NCBI GenBank assembly: GCA_002727895.1
Contig: PBUO01000022.1
Coordinates: 1-8,703, forward strand
Source of the DNA: Acidimicrobiaceae bacterium
GTDB lineage: Bacteria; Actinomycetota; Acidimicrobiia; Acidimicrobiales; MedAcidi-G1
Reading direction: 5' to 3'
DNA length: 8,703 nucleotides
Shown: positions 1 to 5,785 of the stretch, piece after piece
How positions within the stretch are numbered: the stretch's first letter is position 1
Layout: the number at the start of each line of letters is the position of its first letter
Notes under the pieces: generated by a model
Database searches by the model: none
The model's input: only the letters and a program-made list of their open reading frames with translations
Told to the model about the DNA's origin: nothing
Position numbers and translations under genes: made by a program

Positions 1-161
1 GCCTCGTCCTCGGCCGGCGCCTCGTCTTCGGTGGGGGCTTCCTCTCCGGGGGCCTCGTCCTCGGCCGGCGCCTCGTCTTCGGTGGGGGCTTCCTCTCCGG
101 GGGCCTCGTCGTCGGTGGGGGCTTCCTCTCCGGGGGCCTCGTCCTCGGCCGGCGCCTCGTC
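1..161 (-). repeat. In-frame tandem repeat tract (51-bp units) encoding the acidic EAP tail
   Basis: Two identical 51-bp units occupy 1-51 and 52-102. A 33-bp unit at 103-135 matches the last 33 bp of the 51-bp unit with one substitution, equivalent to loss of 18 bp. A fourth, partial copy at 136-161 matches the first 26 bp. All lengths are multiples of three (17, 11 and 6 codons), so the frame is kept. The encoded 17-residue unit is EDEAPGEEAPTEDEAPA. The tract may continue beyond the left edge. Confidence 0.9.
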
Positions 162-407
162 GGCGATCTCCTCGCCGTCGCGGAGCCGCTGCCAGGCGTC
201 CACGGCGGTCCGCCAGACGGCCTCGGCTACGGCGACCTCCTCGGCGCCACCACCGGAGTCCTGTGCGCGCTTGAGGGCGTCGGCGGCCTCGTCCTTGGCC
301 TTGACGGCCTTGGCCAGCCGGCGTTCGGCGGCCTTGGCGGCTTCGGCGGCTTCAGCGCGGCGGTTGAACAGCAGCAGCGCCTTCTGGGTGTCGTCGTCGA
401 TATTCAC
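1..407 (-). CDS. Hypothetical protein with charged helical N-terminus and acidic EAP-repeat tail (3' end cut by window edge)
   Basis: I do not recognise a family. The frame opens with GTG (complement of 405-407) behind TGGAGG (complement of 412-417), leaving 4 nt before the start. It stays open for 135 complete codons to the left edge, so the C-terminus is missing. The protein contains no internal Met. Residues 1 to about 50 (starting VNIDDDTQKALLLFNRRAEA) are rich in Ala, Lys, Arg and Glu, with the pattern of an amphipathic helix or short coiled coil. Residues 51-80 include a WRTAVDAWQRL stretch. From about residue 83 the chain is almost only Glu, Asp, Ala, Pro, Gly and Thr in imperfect blocks such as DEAPAE, DEAPGE and EAPTED, strongly acidic and probably disordered. 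No signal peptide or membrane segment is visible. It lies downstream of the oxidoreductase gene across a 123-nt gap with a hairpin, so it may have its own promoter. The strong ribosome binding site and clean frame support a real gene; its function is unknown. Confidence 0.72.
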   Translation of the reverse strand, partial: MNIDDDTQKALLLFNRRAEAAEAAKAAERRLAKAVKAKDEAADALKRAQDSGGGAEEVAVAEAVWRTAVDAWQRLRDGEEIADEAPAEDEAPGEEAPTDDEAPGEEAPTEDEAPAEDEAPGEEAPTEDEAPAEDE

Positions 408-411
408 CGTG

Positions 412-417
412 CCTCCA
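412..417 (-). promoter_or_regulatory. Ribosome binding site fixing the GTG start of the acidic-repeat gene
   Basis: On the minus strand the sequence reads GCCTGGAGGCACGGTG. The TGGAGG is a strong Shine-Dalgarno match, with 4 nt before GTG at 407-405. There is no in-frame ATG in the visible part of the gene, so this site decides the start. Confidence 0.7.
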
Positions 418-453
418 GGCTCGGGTCGTCAGAGGGGCCCGGGAGTCGGTCGC

Positions 454-465
454 TCCGGTGCCGGA
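454..465. other. Short inverted repeat in the intergenic region upstream of the acidic-repeat gene
   Basis: TCCGG at 454-458 and CCGGA at 461-465 are perfect inverted arms around TG. They sit within a larger imperfect fold closed by GGGG (434-437) and CCCC (466-469). The element lies in the probable leader or promoter region of the downstream gene. Such short GC-rich palindromes are common by chance in this composition, so it could be nothing. I could not identify confident -35 and -10 boxes in 408-530. Confidence 0.25.
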
Positions 466-500
466 CCCCATGATCGCCGGTTCCGAGCCCGGACGCACCC

Positions 501-522
501 TCCCGACGGGGATGGGCCGGGA
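501..522 (-). terminator. Candidate terminator hairpin after the LLM oxidoreductase gene
   Basis: On the minus strand, 8 nt past the TGA of the oxidoreductase gene, TCCCGGC (522-516) can pair with GTCGGGA (507-501) around an 8-nt loop. This gives a 7-bp stem with one G-U pair, extendable by two weaker G-U pairs. No U-tract follows, so it is not a classical intrinsic terminator. High-GC actinobacteria often have hairpins without a U-tail at gene ends, which is why it is listed. It may separate the upstream genes from the acidic-repeat gene. Confidence 0.35.
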
Positions 523-530
523 AACTTCTC

Positions 531-1475
531 TCAGAGGAGGGGCCGGACCTGCTCTCCGAAGGCGGCCAACTGGTCGAGGTACTCCTCGATCGTCCGCCCC
601 CGGAACTTCAGGTGGAACACGTTGGCGCCCACCCCCCGGTCGGCCCGGAGCTCTTCGGCGATGCGCTCCGGGGACCCGGTCAGCCACGCCGGGGGCAGGT
701 CGTCGGGTGGATCGCCGATGTAGGCCCAGCCGGGCATGATCCCGACGTCGAACCGGGCGTCGTCGCGGCCCGCCTCGTCGGCGGACCTCCGGATGGTGTC
801 GATGATCTCCGGGTACTGGTCCCGGGCGGCGCCCATGGGGATGTAGCCGTCACCCCGTCGTCCGGTCCGTCTCCAGGCCGCGGCACCGCTCCCGCCGACC
901 CAGATGGGGAGGTCGCCGGACGGCGGCCCGGGCGAGACGCCGACGTCGGCGTAGGCGTATGTGTCGCCCCGGTGGCTGACGTACGGCGCTCCCCAGGCGC
1001 CCCGCACGGCGTCGATGGACTCGTCGAGGAGGCGTCCCCGGCGTCGGAAGTCGACGCCGAGGGCGGTGAACTCGCCCTCCACGTGGCCGGCACCCACGCC
1101 GAGGATGACCCGGTCGCCGGTCAGGTGGGCGAGGGTGCCGAACGAGCTGGCAGTGAGCAGGGGGTGACGGTACGGGGCGATCCAGACCACGGACAGCAGG
1201 TGGACCCGTTCGGTGTGGGCGCCCAGCCAGGCCAGGGTGGCTACCGGGTCGTACCAGGTGGTACGCATGTTGGCCGAGTAATCGTCGTCGGGGACCGCCA
1301 CGTGGTCGCAAACCCCGACGAAGTCCAGGCTGGCGGCCTCGGCGGCCTGCGCCACCCGGAGCAGGTCGGCCGGCGTGGCGTCGTCCTCCCACGGGTCGGC
1401 CAGGGTGCGTGTCAGGGTCTGGATGGGCAACTGGATGCCGTAGAGGGCCTCGCCTTCGGGGACCACGTTCGCCAT
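531..1475 (-). CDS. LLM-class (luciferase-like, probably F420-dependent) oxidoreductase
   Basis: This 314-residue protein fits the usual length of single-domain luciferase-like TIM-barrel enzymes, which in actinobacteria mostly use coenzyme F420 for hydride transfer; the substrate cannot be read from sequence. Family features in order: an N-terminal strand YGIQLPIQT (12-20); GVCDHVAVP (54-62), the usual DH-containing strand end; RHPLLTASSFGTLAHLTGDR (103-122); the glycine-rich LGVGAG (125-130) followed by EGEFTALGVDFRRRGRLLDE (133-152), a hallmark of the F420-dependent subgroup; and LPIWVGGSG (189-197) with RRGDGYIP (206-213), the second cofactor-binding segment. No signal peptide is seen, so it should be cytoplasmic. 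It starts with ATG, with only a weak purine-rich sequence upstream (GGAACGAG, AACGAGAC). It begins 30 nt after the CoA lyase stop, so co-transcription is likely. FMN rather than F420 use cannot be excluded. Confidence 0.9.
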   Translation of the reverse strand: MANVVPEGEALYGIQLPIQTLTRTLADPWEDDATPADLLRVAQAAEAASLDFVGVCDHVAVPDDDYSANMRTTWYDPVATLAWLGAHTERVHLLSVVWIAPYRHPLLTASSFGTLAHLTGDRVILGVGAGHVEGEFTALGVDFRRRGRLLDESIDAVRGAWGAPYVSHRGDTYAYADVGVSPGPPSGDLPIWVGGSGAAAWRRTGRRGDGYIPMGAARDQYPEIIDTIRRSADEAGRDDARFDVGIMPGWAYIGDPPDDLPPAWLTGSPERIAEELRADRGVGANVFHLKFRGRTIEEYLDQLAAFGEQVRPLL

Positions 1476-1505
1476 GTCGTCTCGTTTCTCGTTCCGGAGC
1501 CGCGT

Positions 1506-2369
1506 TCAGCCGCCGTGGGCTTCGGCCAGCAGCGCCCGGGCCCGTCGGGCCACCGGTTCGTCGACCATGCCGCCGTCGACCTGGATGGAGGCGTCGCCGC
1601 GGGCCAGAGCGGCGTCGTAGGCCTCGACGACGGCTGCCGCCCAGGCCAACTCCTCGTCGGTGGGATGGAAGGCCTCGACGGCCAGGTGGACCTGGGCGGG
1701 GTGGATGCAGAGCTTCCCGGCGAAGCCGAGGGCGCGGGCCTCGATGGCCTCGCGTCGGAACCGGTCGGCGTCGCCGAAGTCGGCCACCACCATGTCGACG
1801 GCCTGGACGCCCCCGAGGGCGGCGGCCTGGCCGATCTGGGCGCGTGCGGTGGCCACCTCGTGGTTGGACGCGGTGCGGACGCCGCCGAGGTCGGCCACGT
1901 AGTCCTCGGCGCCGAAGTAGCACCACCGGACCCGGGGGTGGGTGGTGACGGTGCGGGCGTCGACCACGCCGGCCACCGTCTCGAGGCCGGCCACGATGGG
2001 GAGGTCGGGGTGCCCGGCCGAGTCGAGGAGGTTGGCCACCTCGTCGACCATGGTCGCCGACTCGAGCTTGGGGACGACGACGCCGGTCAGCCCGGCGGGG
2101 AGTCCGTGGCGGACGTCGTCGGCGAAGTCGGGGGTGTCGACGGCATTGACCCGGATCATGAGGCGGACCTGGTTGACGAGTTCGGGTGCCACCTCGTGGG
2201 CCACGGCCCGAGCCTGGTCCTTGTGGTCGGGCGGGACGGCGTCCTCGAGGTCGACGACCGCCGCGCTGGGGCCCGAACGGGGGAGCTTGGCCAGCACGTC
2301 GGCCCGGTTGCCGGGGGCGAAGAGCAGGCTCCGCATGGTGAAGGCGTCGTCACCGGGGGGCGGGGCCAT
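1506..2369 (-). CDS. CoA ester lyase, HpcH/HpaI aldolase - citrate lyase beta (CitE-like) family
   Basis: This 287-residue protein is a predicted Mg-dependent lyase or aldolase that cleaves or forms acyl-CoA esters such as malyl-CoA or citramalyl-CoA; the exact substrate is not determinable here. Family motifs appear in order: RSLLFAPGNR (13-22), VVDLEDAVPPDHK (38-50), the RVN arginine (Arg73), VVVPKLES (97-104), GLETVAGV (128-135) with the conserved Glu130, FGAEDYVADLG (152-162) with Asp156, and GKLCIHPAQV (218-227). Glu130 and Asp156 are the expected metal ligands, and their 26-residue spacing matches the family. No citF or citD partners are nearby, so it is a stand-alone CitE-like enzyme and not part of a citrate lyase complex. 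The ATG at 2369 gives the listed start; a second in-frame ATG at 2336 (Met12) sits directly before the conserved RSLLFAPG and is a real alternative. Neither start has a good ribosome binding site. The gene lies 53 nt after the helicase gene and 30 nt before the oxidoreductase gene. Confidence 0.92.
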   Translation of the reverse strand: MAPPPGDDAFTMRSLLFAPGNRADVLAKLPRSGPSAAVVDLEDAVPPDHKDQARAVAHEVAPELVNQVRLMIRVNAVDTPDFADDVRHGLPAGLTGVVVPKLESATMVDEVANLLDSAGHPDLPIVAGLETVAGVVDARTVTTHPRVRWCYFGAEDYVADLGGVRTASNHEVATARAQIGQAAALGGVQAVDMVVADFGDADRFRREAIEARALGFAGKLCIHPAQVHLAVEAFHPTDEELAWAAAVVEAYDAALARGDASIQVDGGMVDEPVARRARALLAEAHGG

Positions 2370-2395
2370 GGCGCCGACGCTACCGATCGCCGCCC

Positions 2396-2425
2396 GGCTG
2401 CTTGGGATCAGGCTGCTTCGGATCA
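2396..2425 (-). repeat. 15-bp tandem duplication spanning the addA-like stop codon
   Basis: Positions 2396-2410 and 2411-2425 are adjacent 15-bp copies (plus strand GGCTGCTTGGGATCA and GGCTGCTTCGGATCA) differing at one base. On the minus strand the first-read copy begins with the helicase gene's TGA (2425-2423). The second copy begins with another TGA in the same frame (2410-2408), giving two in-frame stops five codons apart. Confidence 0.85.
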
Positions 2426-5400
2426 GACGCCGGCCAGTTCCCGGGCCGCGGCGACGACGTCGGCCATGGCGCCCGGGAGGTCGTCGACCTCGACCTCGGT
2501 GGCGCCGTCGGCGGCCAGGAAGCAGAGAACGACTCGGCGGACCGTCCGTCCGGTGGCCCGCTCGGCGGCCAGCGCGTAGGTGGCGCCCTGGATCCGGTAC
2601 CGGTCGACCTTGGCCGCCCGGTCGGCGTCGTCGGCCACGGCGTCGGTCTTGTAGTCGACGATGACCAGGCCGGGCCCGTCCGGCCCGTCCTCGAGGTAGG
2701 CGAGGTCGACGTAGCCCTCGACGACCGGGGCGTCCTCGGCGTCGTCGACCGGAGCGGCCACGTACAACTCCCGCCAGCTCCGGGCCGCGGCGGCGGCCCG
2801 GACCGAGTCCGAGGCCAGCCCTGCCCGGACGAGGGCGTCGATGATCCCCCGGTCGCCCAGGAGGCCCTCGGCGACGGCCTGCTCCCTGACGACGTCGGTG
2901 GGGTCGTCGGTGGAGAAGTCGAGGACCTCCAGGGCTCCGTGGACGGCGCGCCCCACGCCGGTGCCGTGGCGCCCGACCTCGCCGGGGCGGGCCCGGTCCT
3001 CGTCGGAGGTCTCGTAGACGTGGTTGGCCACCGCGGTGGCTGACACGGTGTGGGGCCGTGCCGCGGCCTTGAGGGCGGCGATGCGCTCGTCCTCCCAGGT
3101 CCGGCGATCGGGAAGCGGTCGGCCGGAGGGTTGTGCGCCGACGGGGAGGGGACGGCTGGTCGGCACCAGGTCGTCGTCGACGGCGAGGCCGCCCACCCGG
3201 TCGAGGGCGTGGGCCAAGAGGCGTCCCGGGCCGGGCCGTCCGGGCTTGTCGGGGTCGACATCGGTGGCCCGGTGGACGGAGACGACGAGGTGGTCGCGGG
3301 CCCGGGTGGCGGCCACATAGAGCAGGCGGACCGTCTCGGCGTCCTGGAAGCGCTGGTCATCGGCCTGCACCGGGGCGAAGCCGGAGGTCCGGACCTCGCC
3401 CCGGATGGAGGCCTCGGCACCGCCGAGGCCGTCGAGGAGGAGTTGGACGCCGGAATCGGTCCGGGCGTTCTTGGTCGACATCCCGGAGAGGACGGTGATG
3501 GGGAACTCGAGGCCCTTGGCGCCGTGGATGGTCAGGATCCGCACCGCGTCGTCGTCCACCTCGGGGAGGACCGTCTCGGCGACGCGGCCCTTCTCGTCGG
3601 CCTGGGCGAGGCACCAGTTGACGAAGCCCCGCAGCGAGCCACTGCCGGACTCGGCGTAGGCCCGTGCCCGGTCGGCGAGCAGCCGGACCCGTCGCCACGC
3701 GTCGCGGGGTCGGGCCTCGCCGTGGGCCACCTGGAGGACTCTGCGGTCGTGGACGACCCGCTCGAGGATGCCCGAGGGGCCGAGGTGGTGGCGGAGGTGG
3801 TGGAGTTCGGCCATCCAGGCGAGACCGGAGGCGACTACGGCGACCTCGGAAGGGGCGTTGTCGAAGGGACCCGCCAAGTGGTTCCAGGTGCCCTCGTGGT
3901 GGACGCGCCAACGAGCCAGGTCGTTGTCGCCGCAGCCGAGGTAGGGGGTGCGCAGCGCTGCGACCACGGCCAGGTCGTCGGAGGGGTCGTCGATGGCCCG
4001 CAGCACCATGAGGAGGTCCCGGACCTGGGGGGTGGCGAAGAGCATCGAGCTGGACTCGGCCCGGTACGGGATCCCGGCCGCGTCCAGAGCCGCTTCGAGC
4101 GTGGGCAGCGACGTGCGGGTGGGGAGCAGGATGGCCACGTCGCCGAAGCGGCAGGGTCGGGACCTCCCGTCGAGGTCCTCGACGGTCCACCCGTCGGCCA
4201 CCGCGGTGGCGATGGCGTTGGCCACGTCGTCGGCCTCTGCCTCCCGAAGTTCGGTGGCGTCGACCTCGTCTCCGTGGGCGTGGCGGCCGAGCACTGTGAC
4301 CGACGGTCCGGCGTCCGCCGCGGGGCGGCGTCCGATGAGGGGCGTGTAGTCGGGCTGGACGAGGCCGCCGGTCGGGGCGTCGTCGCCCGAGACGGTCGTG
4401 CCGACGAGGTGGCCGAAGACGGCGTTGACCCAGTCGATGATGGGGACGGTGGTCCGGAAGTTCTCCGTCAGGTCGACCTCGGCGGCCCGCACGGTCCGTC
4501 GGGCGTGGAGGTACAGGGCGATGTCGGCCCGGCGGAACCGGTAGATGGACTGCTTCGGGTCTCCTACCAGGAACAGCGATCCGGGGGCGGGGTCGAAGTC
4601 GCCGGTGTCGCTCCCGGGAGGTGCGTCCGGGTCGGCCAGGAGGAGGGCCAGCTCGAGCTGCAGTGGGTCGGTGTCCTGGAACTCGTCCAGCAGGAGGTGG
4701 CGGTACCGCTCGTGGAGGGAGGCCCGGACCTCGTCGCCCACCCGGGGGTCGGCCAGCAGGTCGCGGGCGATGACGAGGAGGTCGTGGAAGACCAGGGTGC
4801 CGGCGCGGCGACGGGCCACGGCGGCCTCCAGCGTGGCGTCGACGAGTTCGGTGAGGATCCGGCGTAGGACGGCGTCGGCCGTATGGCCCAGGGTCTCGTC
4901 CCAGAGGTCGCGGGCGGCGTACGCGGCGTCGACGATGTCAGCCTTGTCTTCGCCCCAGACCTTCTTGTTGCCGTCATTGCCGGCGTTGAGGGTCTTCCGG
5001 TGCTCCGGTTCGGCCAGCACGCGCACGGCGTCGACCTCGTCGACGGCGCCGGCCAGTGCGTGCCGGGTGGTGCGGATCCTGGCTAGGCGGCGGCGGAGCC
5101 TGTCGTCCTCGTCCACGTCGTCGCGGTCGAGGGCCAGCGCGTCGTCCATGTGTCCGACGATGGTGGTGACGTCGACGGCGGGCGGTTCGGCGGGGACGGG
5201 CAGGTTGCTCAGGAGGTCGTAGCGGTCGTCGAGGTCGCGGGCTAGGTCGCGGATGTGGCCGGGACCGATACCCATGGCGTCGGCGAGTAGGACGGTCCGG
5301 GCGAAATCGTCGTCTTCGAGTAGGGCGTGCTGGAGGTCGGTCCAGCGGTCGTCGAACCCGAGGTGGCTGGCCACCTCGTCGAGGAGCTCGAACCCCGGGG

Positions 5401-5773
5401 GAAGGCCCGCCTCAAGCGGGTGGTCGCCGAGGAGGCGTCGGGCGAAGCCGTGGAGGGTGGTGAGCGCGGCGAGGTCGACGTCGGCCAGGGCGACCTCGGC
5501 CCGGGACCGCCGCTCGGGGTCGTCGTGCTGGCGGGCCACGTCCTCGAGGCGCCGTCGGAACCGGTCGCCCAGCTCGGCCGCCGCCTTCTCGGTGAAGGTG
5601 ATGGCGGCGATCTCCTCGACGGCCACGCCCTCGTCGACCACGAGCCCGACCATGCGGCCCACGAGTGCCGTGGTCTTGCCGGTCCCGGCCCCGGCCTCGA
5701 CGAAGAGGTTCTCGTCGAGGGAGCCGAGGATCTGGTCGCGTGCTGGCTGGTCGCCGGGCGTGGGGCCGGTCAC
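2423..5773 (-). CDS. addA: AddA/RecB-like UvrD-family ATP-dependent helicase-nuclease
   Basis: This is a 1116-residue predicted motor and nuclease subunit of a double-strand-break resection complex, unwinding and degrading DNA ends before RecA loading. SF1A helicase motifs are complete: Walker A AGAGTGKT (27-34), Ia AITFTEKAAAE (58-68), a TLHGFARRLL segment (106-115), Walker B DEFQDTD (363-369), motif III GDPKQSIYRFRRAD (404-417), motif IV LTENFRT (435-441), motif V LTIHGAKGLEFP (747-758) and motif VI LLYVAATRARDHL (817-829). A C-terminal RecB-type nuclease follows: His945 in GRAVHGALE, Asp1023 in EGYVDL, Asp1040 and Lys1042 in VDYKTD, and Gln1062 in YRIQGATYALA. It is slightly shorter than the well-studied Firmicute AddA proteins (about 1,200 residues). 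The GTG at 5773 is chosen because it overlaps the upstream stop as GTGA and has GGAGG 7 nt before it. The frame stays open to a GTG at 5911, but those 46 extra residues would be read over the nuclease gene's end and are Arg/Pro/Gly-rich shadow. A RecB or AdnB label is possible; the adjacent AddB-like partner favours AddA. Confidence 0.93.
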   Translation of the reverse strand: MTGPTPGDQPARDQILGSLDENLFVEAGAGTGKTTALVGRMVGLVVDEGVAVEEIAAITFTEKAAAELGDRFRRRLEDVARQHDDPERRSRAEVALADVDLAALTTLHGFARRLLGDHPLEAGLPPGFELLDEVASHLGFDDRWTDLQHALLEDDDFARTVLLADAMGIGPGHIRDLARDLDDRYDLLSNLPVPAEPPAVDVTTIVGHMDDALALDRDDVDEDDRLRRRLARIRTTRHALAGAVDEVDAVRVLAEPEHRKTLNAGNDGNKKVWGEDKADIVDAAYAARDLWDETLGHTADAVLRRILTELVDATLEAAVARRRAGTLVFHDLLVIARDLLADPRVGDEVRASLHERYRHLLLDEFQDTDPLQLELALLLADPDAPPGSDTGDFDPAPGSLFLVGDPKQSIYRFRRADIALYLHARRTVRAAEVDLTENFRTTVPIIDWVNAVFGHLVGTTVSGDDAPTGGLVQPDYTPLIGRRPAADAGPSVTVLGRHAHGDEVDATELREAEADDVANAIATAVADGWTVEDLDGRSRPCRFGDVAILLPTRTSLPTLEAALDAAGIPYRAESSSMLFATPQVRDLLMVLRAIDDPSDDLAVVAALRTPYLGCGDNDLARWRVHHEGTWNHLAGPFDNAPSEVAVVASGLAWMAELHHLRHHLGPSGILERVVHDRRVLQVAHGEARPRDAWRRVRLLADRARAYAESGSGSLRGFVNWCLAQADEKGRVAETVLPEVDDDAVRILTIHGAKGLEFPITVLSGMSTKNARTDSGVQLLLDGLGGAEASIRGEVRTSGFAPVQADDQRFQDAETVRLLYVAATRARDHLVVSVHRATDVDPDKPGRPGPGRLLAHALDRVGGLAVDDDLVPTSRPLPVGAQPSGRPLPDRRTWEDERIAALKAAARPHTVSATAVANHVYETSDEDRARPGEVGRHGTGVGRAVHGALEVLDFSTDDPTDVVREQAVAEGLLGDRGIIDALVRAGLASDSVRAAAAARSWRELYVAAPVDDAEDAPVVEGYVDLAYLEDGPDGPGLVIVDYKTDAVADDADRAAKVDRYRIQGATYALAAERATGRTVRRVVLCFLAADGATEVEVDDLPGAMADVVAAARELAGV

Positions 5774-5785
5774 GATCCGTCCTCC
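5770..5785 (-). promoter_or_regulatory. GTGA stop/start overlap and ribosome binding site coupling addB-like and addA-like translation
   Basis: On the minus strand GGAGG (5785-5781) is followed after 7 nt by GTG (5773-5771). The TGA stop of the upstream nuclease gene is at 5772-5770, so stop and start share the 4-nt GTGA. This arrangement is typical of translational coupling and would keep two subunits of a heterodimer in balance. It also decides the helicase start codon. Confidence 0.8.

Noticed and set aside
1..161. Possible CRISPR-like or regulatory repeat array
   Set aside because: The repeats are contiguous without spacers, multiples of three in length, and lie inside an open reading frame, so they are coding minisatellite repeats.
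480..500. GGAAC on the minus strand as an ECF-sigma -35 element upstream of the acidic-repeat gene
   Set aside because: No matching -10 element occurs at the usual 16-17 nt spacing, and a five-base match is expected by chance in this composition.
31..723. Plus-strand frame with Ser/Ala/Gly repeats (GASSPGASSS type)
   Set aside because: The repeats are the complement of the acidic EAP repeats. It runs through an intergenic gap into the 3' end of the oxidoreductase gene, while the minus-strand reading has a strong ribosome binding site and a plausible helical N-terminus.
850..1926. Minus-strand Arg/Gly/Pro-rich frame spanning the boundary between the lyase and oxidoreductase genes
   Set aside because: It crosses two well-supported genes in a different frame and is extremely Arg-rich, a typical GC-rich shadow.
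612..2579. Long plus-strand open frame (about 655 codons) opposite the oxidoreductase and lyase genes
   Set aside because: It is antisense to two clear families. The product is a Gly/Val/Asp/His-rich string without recognisable motifs, as expected for the antisense frame of high-GC genes.
3050..4867. Long plus-strand open frame (about 605 codons) opposite the helicase gene
   Set aside because: It is antisense to the helicase, whose motifs are continuous through the region. The composition is shadow-like and no domain is recognisable.
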